DNA from: Candidatus Obscuribacterales bacterium
Lineage (GTDB): Bacteria > Cyanobacteriota > Vampirovibrionia > Obscuribacterales > Obscuribacteraceae
Reading direction: 5' to 3'
DNA: 64,000 nucleotides
NCBI GenBank assembly: GCA_019744775.1
Contig: JAIETZ010000003.1
Span: 310,001 to 374,000, forward strand
A program made the translations under genes and the position numbers. Positions 25,186-34,615 of the stretch are shown here, piece after piece. Numbering within the stretch: the first letter of the stretch is position 1; every line of letters begins with the position of its first letter. The notes under the pieces were generated by a model. It was not told the DNA's origin. It saw only the letters and a list, made by a program, of their open reading frames with translations, and did no database searches.

Positions 25186-27524
25186 ATATGGAAGACGGCG
25201 TCGTTGGACGCAATATCCCGCACGACTCAGCACCTGGACATGTGTCCGGCGAATCAATTTATGTCGATGACATGCCGTTTACGTCTAATGAACTATTCGT
25301 TGACTTTTATCCAAGTCCGGCTGCCCACGGCAAAATAAAGAAGCTGGATTTGTCAGAAGCAAGTAAAGTGCCTGGCATAGTTGGTCTCTACACTTATAAA
25401 GACCTTGGCGGCAACAACAAATTTGGACCAATCATTGCTGATGAAACGCTTCTTGCTGAAGATATCGTTGAATTCATCGGACATCCTGTTGTAGTTATTG
25501 CTGCTGAATCAAGGGAGGCAATTAAGGCAGCCAAGAAAGCCATTAAGCTGGAAATTGAAGAGCTCAAGCCGGTATTTACTATCGATGAAGCAATTGCCAA
25601 AAAGCAATTTATTGCTGAGACACGAGTAATTAAACGTGGCGACGTTGAGCAGTCTCTGAAGACCGCCAAGCATGTTATTGAAGGTACTTTCATCAATGGT
25701 GGGCAAGATCACTTCTATCTGGAGTCGCAGGCAGCGATTGTTTATCCTGGCGAGTACGATACCCTAACCGTTCATTCCTCGACACAAAATCCATCGGAAG
25801 TGCAGGAAGTAATTGCGCACGTGCTTGGACTCCAGCATAACCAGGTAGTTTGCATAACCAAACGCATGGGTGGCGGCTTCGGCGGAAAAGAATGTCAGGC
25901 AACTCATCCGGCGGCTATGGCTGCCTTGGCTGCTCATAAAACCAAGCGTCCGACACGCATTGTCTACAATAAAGATGACGACATGATGTACACAGGTGGT
26001 CGCCATCCATTTCAAAACAACTACAAAGTTGGTTTTACAGATGAAGGTCTAATTACAGGTATGAAAGTTGACCTGTACACAGACGGCGGCGCTGCAAATG
26101 ACTTATCCACAGCTGTTATGGGCAGAGCTATGGTGCATGCGGAAAATGCCTACTATATTGAAAACGCTGAAATAACAGGAACCATCTGCAAGACAAATTT
26201 CCCACCCAATACCGCTTTCCGTGGTTTTGGCGGACCGCAAGGCGTCGCCAACATGGAAAATATTATTGAGGAAGTGGCGGCTTATTTGAAGAAAGATCCA
26301 TTGGAAATTCGTACGCTGAATTGCTATGGCATCAATGAGCGCAATGTCACTCCATATGGGCAAGTCGTTTATAACAACATGTTGCCTCAACTGTTCGAGC
26401 AGTTAACCAAGAGCTCAGATTACGAAGCTCGATTGGCAGCTGTGAAGCGATTCAATTCAGAATCCAAAACGCACTTGAAGGGCATTTCGCTAACACCAGT
26501 TAAATTCGGCATTTCTTTTAATACTAAATTCTTGAACCAGGCAAATGCGCTGGTCTTGGTCTTCAAGGATGGCACAGTGCAGGTAACAACCGGTGCCACG
26601 GAAATGGGACAAGGCGTTAACACAAAAATTCGGCAGCTTGTGGCGGACGAATTTACGATTGATGTTGGTTGCGTTGTCGTCATGCCGACGCAAACAGACA
26701 AGAACAACAACACGTCCGCAACAGCTGCGTCGTCAGCTGCGGATCTCAATGGCAGCGCTGCCGTCAATGCCTGCATCAAGATAAAAGAACGTCTTATAGA
26801 CTGTGCAAGCTTGTTCTTATCGTCGGTAGAAGCTGGACTGACACCTTCGCCTGGGCACATCGTATTTGAGAAAGGGCAAATCTTTGATTTGCGCCGCCCG
26901 GAACAGCGCTTGACCTTCTCTGAATTAGTTGAGCTGGCTTATCACGAACGCGTCAATCTTGGTGAGCGCGGTTTCTATGCAACTCAAGGTATTGATTTCA
27001 GCTGGAAGACTGGCACTGGTTCCCCCTTCTTGTATTTTACGCAAGGCGCCGCATGTTCAGAAGTCTTGATTGATCGGTTTACAGGTGAACTTAAGGTCAA
27101 GCGCGTCGACATTTTGATGGATGTCGGTAAGTCGATAAATCCTGGAATTGATAGAGGGCAAATTATTGGTGCCTTCACTCAGGGCATGGGTTGGGTAACA
27201 ACTGAAGAGTTGAAATACAGTCCGAAAGGCGAACTGCTCTCACACTCGCCGACGACTTACAAAATTCCAAACATTCAAGATACTCCGGAAATATTGAATT
27301 GTGCATTTATTGCCAACGAGGGCAATGTTGTGAACATCAGAGCCAGCAAGGCTGTAGGTGAACCGCCGTTGCTTCTCGGTATTTCAGTCTGGACAGCTGT
27401 TAAACATGCGTTGTCGTTTATTTCAAACGGCGAAATCCCACGATTGAAAATGCCGGCGACAAGCGAAGAAATATTGATGCGAATGACACATTACAGCAAG
27501 AAAACTGTCGGCGCTGCCAAATAG
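25176..27524 (+). CDS. xdhB: xanthine dehydrogenase large (molybdopterin) subunit
   Basis: A 782-residue molybdenum-binding subunit of XdhB length. It has the hammerhead domain at the start (GESIYVDDMPFTSNELFV) and Moco-binding motifs MGGGFGGKE, NTAFRGFGGPQG, TEMGQGVNTKI and ASSAADLNGSA. The catalytic glutamate lies in KAVGEPPLLLG (about Glu729). It hydroxylates purines using water. The ATG has AAGGAG six bases upstream and lies within the end of xdhA, so the subunits are co-translated. The Moco needed could come from the moa/moe operon at 31-34.9 kb. Confidence 0.94.
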   Translation: MPIDMEDGVVGRNIPHDSAPGHVSGESIYVDDMPFTSNELFVDFYPSPAAHGKIKKLDLSEASKVPGIVGLYTYKDLGGNNKFGPIIADETLLAEDIVEFIGHPVVVIAAESREAIKAAKKAIKLEIEELKPVFTIDEAIAKKQFIAETRVIKRGDVEQSLKTAKHVIEGTFINGGQDHFYLESQAAIVYPGEYDTLTVHSSTQNPSEVQEVIAHVLGLQHNQVVCITKRMGGGFGGKECQATHPAAMAALAAHKTKRPTRIVYNKDDDMMYTGGRHPFQNNYKVGFTDEGLITGMKVDLYTDGGAANDLSTAVMGRAMVHAENAYYIENAEITGTICKTNFPPNTAFRGFGGPQGVANMENIIEEVAAYLKKDPLEIRTLNCYGINERNVTPYGQVVYNNMLPQLFEQLTKSSDYEARLAAVKRFNSESKTHLKGISLTPVKFGISFNTKFLNQANALVLVFKDGTVQVTTGATEMGQGVNTKIRQLVADEFTIDVGCVVVMPTQTDKNNNTSATAASSAADLNGSAAVNACIKIKERLIDCASLFLSSVEAGLTPSPGHIVFEKGQIFDLRRPEQRLTFSELVELAYHERVNLGERGFYATQGIDFSWKTGTGSPFLYFTQGAACSEVLIDRFTGELKVKRVDILMDVGKSINPGIDRGQIIGAFTQGMGWVTTEELKYSPKGELLSHSPTTYKIPNIQDTPEILNCAFIANEGNVVNIRASKAVGEPPLLLGISVWTAVKHALSFISNGEIPRLKMPATSEEILMRMTHYSKKTVGAAK

Positions 27525-27533
27525 GTGTAAGAG

Positions 27534-28337
27534 ATGAAAGCCGAATCGGGTAGCTTTTTTGAAAAATTGCAAGAGCTACTGCAAAGCGGCGTTCCATTTG
27601 TTGCCGTCACCGTCGTTGATGTGCAAGGAAGTGTGCCTCAAGACAGCGGTTCCAAAATGCTGGTTACATCGGAAGGTCACTACTTGGGCACTGTCGGCGG
27701 CGGCAAGGTGGAGAAGAGAGCTATTGAAGAAGCGCAGTCGATGCTCAATAGCGAGAATGGTCGCGAAACAAAGTTCGTAAATTGGGCGCTGGATCGCGAT
27801 ATAGGAATGACCTGTGGCGGCTCAATGAAATTGTTTTTTGAGCCATATAACTTAAATACGTGGAAGATTGTCATATTCGGCGCCGGGCATGTGGCAAATG
27901 CGCTAATTGATTTGTTAGTCAAACTTGATTGTCATGTCACCTGTATTGATCCTCGCCAAGAATGGCTGGACAAGTTGCCCAAAACAGCGAAACTAAAAAC
28001 TGTGCTGTCCCCCAATATGCCGGACATGGTGAAATCGCTTGACGAGGATTCGTTTGTTATGTGCATTACCATGGGACATACAACAGACAAGCCAATACTT
28101 TTGGAAATCCTCAAGCAAGGCAGGAAATTCCCTTATCTTGGTGTAATTGGCAGTAAGGCAAAAGCTGAGCGTTTGAAAAAGGATGTCCTGGAAGCTGGGT
28201 TGCCGGCAGAGATGCAAAATGCATTTTATTGTCCGATAGGTATAGATATCGGCAGTAATCATCCACAAGAAATTGCCATAAGCGTAATTGCGCAGCTAAT
28301 TCAGGAACGTGACAAGGCGGTGAAAAGTGCAAACTAG
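27534..28337 (+). CDS. xdhC: XdhC molybdenum-cofactor insertion/sulfuration chaperone
   Basis: A 267-residue accessory protein. The N-terminal XdhC domain reads VTVVDVQGSVPQDSGSKMLV and GTVGGGKVEKRAIEEA. The C-terminal Rossmann part has VIFGAGHVANAL near residue 115 and LGVIGSKAKAERL near 205, followed by GIDIGSNHPQEIAISVIAQL. XdhC binds Moco, protects it during sulfuration and delivers it to XdhB. It starts 9 nt after xdhB and completes a three-gene xdh operon. The next gene starts inside its last codons, so that one is probably on the same transcript. Confidence 0.93.
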   Translation: MKAESGSFFEKLQELLQSGVPFVAVTVVDVQGSVPQDSGSKMLVTSEGHYLGTVGGGKVEKRAIEEAQSMLNSENGRETKFVNWALDRDIGMTCGGSMKLFFEPYNLNTWKIVIFGAGHVANALIDLLVKLDCHVTCIDPRQEWLDKLPKTAKLKTVLSPNMPDMVKSLDEDSFVMCITMGHTTDKPILLEILKQGRKFPYLGVIGSKAKAERLKKDVLEAGLPAEMQNAFYCPIGIDIGSNHPQEIAISVIAQLIQERDKAVKSAN

Positions 28338-29931
28338 ATTGGCTGTTGAGAATGATGTAGTACATTTGGAAAGAATTATTCAGTACGCCTATCGTGGCGG
28401 TAAGGCAACAGGTTCTTGGACTAATGAGTATAGTCTGGTAAAAGGACCAAGAATTACAATTGAGCAATTGCACGGAATTCTCAAGAATGAAGATCAGGCA
28501 CTGTTGGTAGCGGAAATAGAAGAGAACGGTTCCAAGATGCTAGCAGGATGTATTTGCGTAGATAACTTGAAAAACGGACAAGCTTACTTGGGGATGTTGG
28601 CAATTGATCCTGATTTGCAGAGCAAAGGAGTCGGCAAACAACTGTTCGCAGCTGCAGAAGAGCATGCCACTAAAGTGTTTGGCTGTCACACGGCCAGAGG
28701 TTCCGTTCTCTCTCCGCGCGACGAATTGCTAGCCTGGTACCGCCGTCTAGGATACGAAGAAAACGGTGAAACAGAACCGTTTTTGAAACCTGAAAGCGGT
28801 GTAACAGCCCTTGTCGATAACCTGCATTTTAGAGTGATTGTCAAAAAATTGTTAGTTGCCGGATTCCTTCTCGCAGCAATGATGTGTTGCCTGCCTACCC
28901 TTGCAGTTGATGGCATTGGTTCAGTGGACGATTTTGTTTTGCACGATAAGCAACGCAATAAAGATCTGCATATGCGAATTACGTATCCAACAGAGGAAGG
29001 AAAATTTCCTGTAATCATCTTTTCGCACGGAGCGGGCGGTTCAAAGGATGGATATAGGTACCTGATCAGTTATTGGGTTAAGAATGGTTTTGTTTGTATT
29101 CAGCCATCGCATGCCGATGCAATTACCAATACAGCAAATAAAGAGCAGTTGTTTCAGACTCTAATGTCTACCTTGAGAGTGCTGCCAACAGATTACTCCG
29201 GTTGGGCGAATCGCGTGGCTGACATTAAGTTGATTCTTTCCTCGCTTCAATCGATACAAACATCAATTCCTGCCGTGATGGATACGTCGCATGTTGGTTT
29301 GGGCGGACATTCATATGGGGCATTCACCTCTATGCTGTTGGGTGGTGCAACAGTGCCTAAAATTGCTTCTGCTAAGGTTAAGAATCCATATGATGGTCGA
29401 GTGGCGGCAATACTCGTTATATCGCCTCAAGGCATAAAGCACAGACCTCGTGATTTTGGCTTTGACAACAAATTTTCTTGGAAAGGTCTTCATGGACCGG
29501 CAATGTTTATGACAGGCAGTCTTGATCAAACTGGTTGGACGATGCCGAAAGACAGACGTGCGCCATATTTGGATAGCCCCGCGGGAAACAAGTACCTTGT
29601 GGACATTAAAGGTGCTAATCATTTGACCTTTGCTGGTGTCGGACAAAGAGAGGATGCTTCAAAATCTAAGGGCCCAATTGTTGGCAAGCGAATTGCCAAC
29701 CGCATCCAAAAGCGCAAAGAGCAACTCGGCGCACTAACGACTACAGGCCGACTAGCCAAATTCTTTGGACCAATGGAAAGCGGCGACCATCAAAAAATGC
29801 TCGATGCAATCGAGCTTGTCAGCACTGATTTCTGGGATGCTTACTTGAAAGACCTTGAATCAGATAAGCAGGCTTTGCAATCAGAAGCCGTTGAAAAAGA
29901 CAATCCACTGATTCAGATTGAGTCTAAATAA
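28327..29931 (+). CDS. GNAT acetyltransferase fused to an alpha/beta hydrolase through a hydrophobic segment
   Basis: A continuous 534-codon frame from GTG 28327, overlapping xdhC by 11 nt. Residues 1-172 form a GNAT domain (LAIDPDLQSKGVGKQLFAAA is motif A; WYRRLGYEENGE is motif B). Residues 173-193 are a hydrophobic stretch that looks like a signal peptide (LLVAGFLLAAMMCCLPTLAV). From 200 on is an alpha/beta hydrolase with IIFSHGAGGSKDGY, nucleophile GHSYG (Ser329) and KGANHLTF (His), like chlorophyllase or PAF-acetylhydrolase-type esterases. Either this is a true cytoplasm-membrane-periplasm fusion, or an old GNAT stop codon has been lost, with GTG/TTG codons near residue 170 starting the hydrolase separately. 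Confidence 0.72.
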   Translation: MQTRLAVENDVVHLERIIQYAYRGGKATGSWTNEYSLVKGPRITIEQLHGILKNEDQALLVAEIEENGSKMLAGCICVDNLKNGQAYLGMLAIDPDLQSKGVGKQLFAAAEEHATKVFGCHTARGSVLSPRDELLAWYRRLGYEENGETEPFLKPESGVTALVDNLHFRVIVKKLLVAGFLLAAMMCCLPTLAVDGIGSVDDFVLHDKQRNKDLHMRITYPTEEGKFPVIIFSHGAGGSKDGYRYLISYWVKNGFVCIQPSHADAITNTANKEQLFQTLMSTLRVLPTDYSGWANRVADIKLILSSLQSIQTSIPAVMDTSHVGLGGHSYGAFTSMLLGGATVPKIASAKVKNPYDGRVAAILVISPQGIKHRPRDFGFDNKFSWKGLHGPAMFMTGSLDQTGWTMPKDRRAPYLDSPAGNKYLVDIKGANHLTFAGVGQREDASKSKGPIVGKRIANRIQKRKEQLGALTTTGRLAKFFGPMESGDHQKMLDAIELVSTDFWDAYLKDLESDKQALQSEAVEKDNPLIQIESK

Positions 29932-29932
29932 C

Positions 29933-30391
29933 TTAGATTGTTGGGTTGCTTGGTCGGAATGGGATGTCCATGGTGTAACGTCCCGGAAAGATGTCTTTTC
30001 TTTCCAGAGTGTAAGTTGGTTTGCCAATCAAATTGCCGACAACTTGAAGTTGCAGTCTTTCCTGGTCTATTCTGGGTAGACGATTGTAGACGAGGCAGGC
30101 ATCACCATTTCTATTGATTAGCCGGCAGCAAGATTCTACTTGGGAAAAGGACGGGTAATTAAGTGCCCAATGAATATCTTGAGCTTCTTTGTCGATTCGT
30201 GCTGTATCTTGCTTACTAAGTTGAATACCATCCGGAAAATCGGCAGGTATTTCATGAAAACTAGCGAGTTCTTGTCTGACGTTGTATGCCTCTTGATCAA
30301 ATAGACCTGCCTGATCAGTAAAGCCTTTCGGCAGTGATTTCATTTTTAGATCACTATCAAATAAATGCCAGTATCTTTCTTTGGGGGACAT
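29933..30391 (-). CDS. unknown protein, paralogue of the next gene
   Basis: A 152-residue soluble protein (MSPKERYWHLFDSD...) with no family I recognise. The C-terminal half shares the spacing pattern C..IN.N.DA..V..RL......L......GKP...L..K with the protein encoded at 30503-30952, so the two are likely diverged duplicates. GGAG lies 8 nt before the ATG. There is no signal peptide or membrane segment. It is convergent with the GNAT-hydrolase gene, with one base between the stop codons. Confidence 0.65.
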   Translation of the reverse strand: MSPKERYWHLFDSDLKMKSLPKGFTDQAGLFDQEAYNVRQELASFHEIPADFPDGIQLSKQDTARIDKEAQDIHWALNYPSFSQVESCCRLINRNGDACLVYNRLPRIDQERLQLQVVGNLIGKPTYTLERKDIFPGRYTMDIPFRPSNPTI

Positions 30392-30502
30392 TTGAGGTTC
30401 TCCGCATTACGGAAAATCCCCCAGATAGCTAGTAATTGAAGTATAGATAGTGATGGAGTTGAAGTAAATTCCCTCTTCTACTTACACGAAAACGTGTATG
30501 AA

Positions 30503-30952
30503 TTAGTGTGCTTTCTTTTGTTTTTTAGGTATCAGCCTTTCAACCGGTTTTCCTGATTTGTCTGTCAAATACAGAAGTTCTACTTTCAACTGCTCATCCG
30601 AAGTTAGTCGGCTATGCACATCCCATGCATCTTCATTGCTATTGATTTCATCGCATGCATCTTTGATTTCATCGGCATCTTTGCTTTTTAGTGCTTTGCG
30701 CAGTGTACTCGTTTCAATGCAGATTCTAAATTTGTCGAATGCATGGTCAGCATCGGTTGGATAGCAAACATCGTCGGCTGCTTGGGCCAACATAAATGAG
30801 TAAGTCGACTCTTTTAATTGGTCATCTTTGCGTAACGCAGAGACTTGGTCCTTGTAAGACGACGCATTACCAAATTGACCCTGCCTGACGTTGTCGGTTG
30901 AAGTTGACTCTAGATTCGTGAGCTTGGTTGTCTGACGGTCAAAACATGGCAT
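30503..30952 (-). CDS. unknown protein, paralogue of the neighbouring gene
   Basis: A 149-residue charged, Asp/Lys-rich protein starting MPCFDRQTTKL. The start ATG 30952 has AGAGGA 8 nt upstream and is preferred over the in-frame GTG 30973. The segment DACDEINSNEDAWDVHSRLT and the end SGKPVERLIPKK align with the C-terminal half of the protein at 29933-30391. No domain is recognised and no export signal is seen. The 111 nt between the two genes hold only a short 5-6-bp hairpin at about 30485-30498. Confidence 0.65.
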   Translation of the reverse strand: MPCFDRQTTKLTNLESTSTDNVRQGQFGNASSYKDQVSALRKDDQLKESTYSFMLAQAADDVCYPTDADHAFDKFRICIETSTLRKALKSKDADEIKDACDEINSNEDAWDVHSRLTSDEQLKVELLYLTDKSGKPVERLIPKKQKKAH

Positions 30953-31025
30953 GGTAATAGTCCTCTGTTGCACTGGCTATTATTACTAGCCAGGCATCAG
31001 GCGATTTTGGACATTAATTGTCTGA

Positions 31026-32252
31026 TTAGAGAGTCCAATTAAGTTGTTCGACAGTAACTATGTCTCCGGCATTGAGCACCTGAGCCTCAAGCGGGAAGTA
31101 AATTAGACAATCAGCTTTGGCGATGCCGCCCATCATGTGCGAGTCTTGTCCTTTGGCGGGGCTGACCACAAGTTGACCCGATTCGGATGCCAGTCTGCCG
31201 CGGACAAACTCCATGCGACCGGCTTGTTTTTTGAGTGGAGCTGTTAACTTTGCCGTTAGCTTAAGTGGTTGATAGTTGAGTCCCATCATTTTCAGCAAAG
31301 CTGGTTTAACCAACTGATGGAAAGTCACAAGAGCTGACACGGGATTGCCTGGAAGCCCGAAGATGAGCTTTCTTTGTGCATTGCCGTTATCGAGAATCCC
31401 GAAATAAACCGGCTTGCCTGGCTTAATAGCAATTCTCCAGAAAATGGTTTTTATACCCATAGCCTCAGCTATGTCTTTGACAAAGTCATAATCACCAACG
31501 GAGACACCGCCGCAAGAAATTACTACATCGGCTTGCAATGCTTTTTGGAGTGTTTTACGCGTCGAGTCAGGATCATCTTTAGCGTGCAGCTTTTCTACGC
31601 CCAACAATCCTAATGAATTCAAGGCGGTAGCTAAAGCAAAGGAATTGGAATCGTAAATTTGTCCAGGCTTGAGAGATTGACCAGGCTGCACAAGCTCGTT
31701 GCCTGTAGACATAACTGCCACAGTTGGTTTCTTGTAAGCAGAAAATGAAGAATAACCTAGTGTCGCCAGAAGTCCAATCACCGAAGCGTTGGCGAGCATA
31801 CCTGATTCTAATACAGTTTGACCTGCACGAAACTCCTCACCCTTACGGCGAATATTCATGCCCGGAGAAGCAGACTGTTTGATAAGTACTGAGCCGTTGC
31901 ATTCTTCGGTAAATTCTTTCATCACAACTGCATCGACGCTTGCCGGCACCGGTGCGCCAGTCAGTATCTTCAATGCGCTGTTTTCGTTAAGCGTGTAATT
32001 AGCGTGGTCGCCTGCTTGGATAGTTGCCTGTAGAGTTAACTTGCATGGCGCAGTATCACTCGCTGATTGTGTTGTGTTGCTGAGCACACCAAAGCCATCA
32101 ACGGCGGAATTATCGAAAAGCGGCATATCGAAATTGGCGACAACTGGTTCAGCTATAACGAAGCCCGGCAGAGTCTCCAATGTGAGACGCTTTGCCGGCA
32201 TCAAGGGCACGTTCGAGAGAATTTGTTGGAGAGCTTCGTCGAATGTAATCAT
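31026..32252 (-). CDS. moeA: molybdopterin molybdotransferase MoeA
   Basis: A 408-residue enzyme that inserts molybdate into adenylylated molybdopterin to give Moco. It shows FDNSAVDGFGV, ILTGAPVPASVDAVV, VMSTGNELVQPGQ, IYDSNSFAL, VISCGGVSVGDYDFV, KPGKPVYFG and FGLPGNPVSALVTF, in normal MoeA order, with the C-terminal domain IV at about 335-408. It is the last gene of the minus-strand operon moaD-moaE-moaA-moaCB-moeA, 12 nt after moaCB. The main Moco user seen nearby is xanthine dehydrogenase. Confidence 0.94.
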   Translation of the reverse strand: MITFDEALQQILSNVPLMPAKRLTLETLPGFVIAEPVVANFDMPLFDNSAVDGFGVLSNTTQSASDTAPCKLTLQATIQAGDHANYTLNENSALKILTGAPVPASVDAVVMKEFTEECNGSVLIKQSASPGMNIRRKGEEFRAGQTVLESGMLANASVIGLLATLGYSSFSAYKKPTVAVMSTGNELVQPGQSLKPGQIYDSNSFALATALNSLGLLGVEKLHAKDDPDSTRKTLQKALQADVVISCGGVSVGDYDFVKDIAEAMGIKTIFWRIAIKPGKPVYFGILDNGNAQRKLIFGLPGNPVSALVTFHQLVKPALLKMMGLNYQPLKLTAKLTAPLKKQAGRMEFVRGRLASESGQLVVSPAKGQDSHMMGGIAKADCLIYFPLEAQVLNAGDIVTVEQLNWTL

Positions 32253-32264
32253 ATTGAGTGAAGG

Positions 32265-33182
32265 CTAGTTCTTTGCGTCGTGATTTGCGCCGCGCAGCAT
32301 TTTGAAGACATGAACTACTGCGGGAAATATTGCGTCGAGAGAATCTTTGACGCCACCCTGAGAGCCAGGCAGGGCAATTATCAAAGTTGAGCCGCGCGTG
32401 CCGGCGATAGAACGCGAAAGCATGGAATACGGTGTACGCTCTTGTCCATATGCTCGCATAGTCTCGGCAATCCCAGGGATTTCGCGATCTAAAAGATCAA
32501 CCAATGCTTGTGGGGTATTGTCACGCGGGCTTGTACCTGTGCCGCCAGTAGTGACGATCAAATCTACTTTCTTGTCGTCTGCGTATTCGTTTATCGCTGC
32601 TGCAATGCCTTGTGGATCATCGGAAATGACCTGATAGTCAACGACGTCCAGTCCCTCGTTTTTCAAACGATCAACGATTACCTGTCCAGACTGGTCGCTC
32701 TTCTTGCCGGCGGCAATAGTGTCGGACATAACCAGAACCGCTGCTTTTAATCCAGATACTTTCTGCCTAAAATCCGACTTGCCGCCTGTTTTGTTGACGA
32801 GCACGGTGCTGGATATTTCCATTGCCTCATCAAGCATTTTTGTCATGTCGTAAATTGTGAGCGCAGCGACAGAAGCAGCTGTAAGGGCTTCCATTTCGAC
32901 GCCGGTTTTATAAACGGCTTTGACTGTGGCAGAGATTTCAATTGAGTCTTTGTTCAGATTGAACTCCACTCCTACATAGTCAATCGGTAGTGGATGACAG
33001 TAAGGAATAATTTGACTGGTGTTTTTTGCCGCTTGGATTGCAGCGACTTTTGCCACCGGTAGCGGATCTCCTTTTGGAATCTTACCGTCTTTGATCATCT
33101 GAATTGTGGTTGGACTTACTTTGAGGATGGATTTTGCCGTAGCAGTCCTCAATGTTTTTACTTTTGCTGAAACGTCACGCAT
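32265..33182 (-). CDS. moaCB: bifunctional MoaC-MoaB Moco biosynthesis fusion
   Basis: A 305-residue fusion. Residues 1-150 are MoaC (cyclic pyranopterin monophosphate synthase): MIKDGKIPKGDPLPVAKVAAI, IPYCHPLPI and the active-site segment TGVEMEALTAASVAALTIYDM. Residues 155-305 are MoaB/MogA (molybdopterin adenylyltransferase): AAVLVMSDTIAAGKKSDQSG, VTTGGTGTSPRDNTP and ALPGSQGGVKDSLD. MoaC acts straight after MoaA, while MoaB/MogA acts just before MoeA, so the fusion joins two non-consecutive steps. Such fusions are known in some bacterial groups. The gene sits between moaA and moeA with 12-nt gaps on both sides. Confidence 0.93.
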   Translation of the reverse strand: MRDVSAKVKTLRTATAKSILKVSPTTIQMIKDGKIPKGDPLPVAKVAAIQAAKNTSQIIPYCHPLPIDYVGVEFNLNKDSIEISATVKAVYKTGVEMEALTAASVAALTIYDMTKMLDEAMEISSTVLVNKTGGKSDFRQKVSGLKAAVLVMSDTIAAGKKSDQSGQVIVDRLKNEGLDVVDYQVISDDPQGIAAAINEYADDKKVDLIVTTGGTGTSPRDNTPQALVDLLDREIPGIAETMRAYGQERTPYSMLSRSIAGTRGSTLIIALPGSQGGVKDSLDAIFPAVVHVFKMLRGANHDAKN

Positions 33183-33194
33183 GGTTATCTCCGG

Positions 33195-34178
33195 TTATCC
33201 ACCAATTTCAATCATTGATCTATTAGCCACACTAGCCAACTCTTCCATCGGAGGATGAGCTTCTGGTTTCATCAGGACTGCTGATTGAATCATGAGAGCT
33301 AAATCTTCGTCGGTAATGCCTCTACGTAAAACGTCGCGAAGATTTACTTCAGGTAAGTAGAACAAGCACGACTTAACGGAACCGTCTGCCGTCAGACGCA
33401 GCCTGTTGCATGTATGACAGAAACTTTCCGTCATTGATGTAACAAAGCTCACCGTTCCAATATGTCCTTCAATAGCAAAGTCTTTAGCGACTGCCCCGTG
33501 TTCTACTTCTAGTAGGGTAAGGGTGAATTGCTGTTCTAGCTGCTCGCGCATTTCAGCGTAAGAAAATACGCCTTCAGGCTGCCAATGATTGTCCTTGAAA
33601 GGCATATATTCAATGAAGCGAACATTTATTGGTTTGTCCTTTGCCCAATTCACAATGTCGATCAACTCATCGTTATTGAACCCTTTGATGACGACGACAT
33701 TCAACTTGAGTGGAGCAAATCCGGAATCAAGTGCTGCACTAATCCCGCGCATTACATTGTCATAGTCATCGCGCTTGGTTATTTCGGTGAAGCGAGCCTT
33801 TTGTAGGGTGTCTAGGCTAATATTCAAAGCAGTCAAGCCGGCAGCTTTCAGGGCAGGTGCTTGCTGTGACAGCAAAACTGCATTTGTTGTCATTGCAATT
33901 GTCTGGATGCCTTTTAATTGAGACAGATGTTCAATCAATACATGCAAGTCTTTGCGGACTAACGGCTCGCCGCCAGTTAGTCGAATTTTTGTAATGCCGA
34001 GATCAACAAAAACACGAGCTATACGAATGATTTCCTCATACGTGAGAATTTCACTTTTTTCTTTCCAGTTAAGACCTTCAGGAGGCATGCAATAGGAGCA
34101 TCTCAAATTGCAGCGATCAGTAACAGAAATGCGCAGATAAGTATGTTTTCGGCCGAAGGTGTCGACGAGCTTATTCAT
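33195..34178 (-). CDS. moaA: GTP 3',8-cyclase MoaA (radical SAM)
   Basis: A 327-residue radical-SAM enzyme that starts Moco synthesis from GTP. The N-terminal [4Fe-4S] motif is CNLRCSYC in VTDRCNLRCSYCMPPEG, the SAM-binding region is LTGGEPLVRKD, and the C-terminal cluster uses CHTCNRLRL with a third Cys in SCLF. The protein ends IEIGG, keeping the terminal Gly-Gly that reaches into the MoaA active site. It overlaps the end of moaE by 8 nt, so it is co-translated in the moa operon. Confidence 0.95.
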   Translation of the reverse strand: MNKLVDTFGRKHTYLRISVTDRCNLRCSYCMPPEGLNWKEKSEILTYEEIIRIARVFVDLGITKIRLTGGEPLVRKDLHVLIEHLSQLKGIQTIAMTTNAVLLSQQAPALKAAGLTALNISLDTLQKARFTEITKRDDYDNVMRGISAALDSGFAPLKLNVVVIKGFNNDELIDIVNWAKDKPINVRFIEYMPFKDNHWQPEGVFSYAEMREQLEQQFTLTLLEVEHGAVAKDFAIEGHIGTVSFVTSMTESFCHTCNRLRLTADGSVKSCLFYLPEVNLRDVLRRGITDEDLALMIQSAVLMKPEAHPPMEELASVANRSMIEIGG

Positions 34179-34614
34179 GCGTGCCTACCTCGGCTGGATG
34201 TGAGCATTGGCAATTGACCCAGCCGGAAGTTCCATTTTTGTAGTGTTCTTTTTTCCATATCGGCAGACGTGTTTTTATCTCGTCGATGATGTATCGGCAA
34301 GCATCAAATGCCTCACCGCGGTGTGCGGCAGTAACACCAAGCCAAACGGCAAGATCGCCAATTTGTAGAGCACCTTTTCGGTGCACACAGATTGCGTCGT
34401 AGATAGAAAACTTTTCTTTGGCTTCGGTTATGATGCGTTCGGCTTCAGTTATTGCCAAAGATTCCATTGCCTCATATTCAAGCAATGTCACATCGTGTCC
34501 TTCGTTGTGGTTGCGTACCCAGCCCTCAAATGTCGTAAGAGCACCGGCACGAGGATCAGACAAGGCGGACTTTAATGGTTCTATTTCAATTGTTGTTTTT
34601 GATAACTTGAACAT
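34171..34614 (-). CDS. moaE: molybdopterin synthase large subunit MoaE
   Basis: A 147-residue catalytic subunit that, with thiocarboxylated MoaD, converts cyclic pyranopterin monophosphate to molybdopterin. The conserved segments are GALTTFEGWVRNHNEG, LEYEAMESLAITEAERI, VHRKGALQIGDLAVWLGV, HRGEAFDACRYIIDEIK and PIWKKEHY with its catalytic lysines. ATG 34614 is chosen because it lies one base after the moaD stop (TAA-C-ATG) and begins the domain; the longer frame would run inside moaD. Confidence 0.94.
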   Translation of the reverse strand: MFKLSKTTIEIEPLKSALSDPRAGALTTFEGWVRNHNEGHDVTLLEYEAMESLAITEAERIITEAKEKFSIYDAICVHRKGALQIGDLAVWLGVTAAHRGEAFDACRYIIDEIKTRLPIWKKEHYKNGTSGWVNCQCSHPAEVGTHE

Positions 34615-34615
34615 G

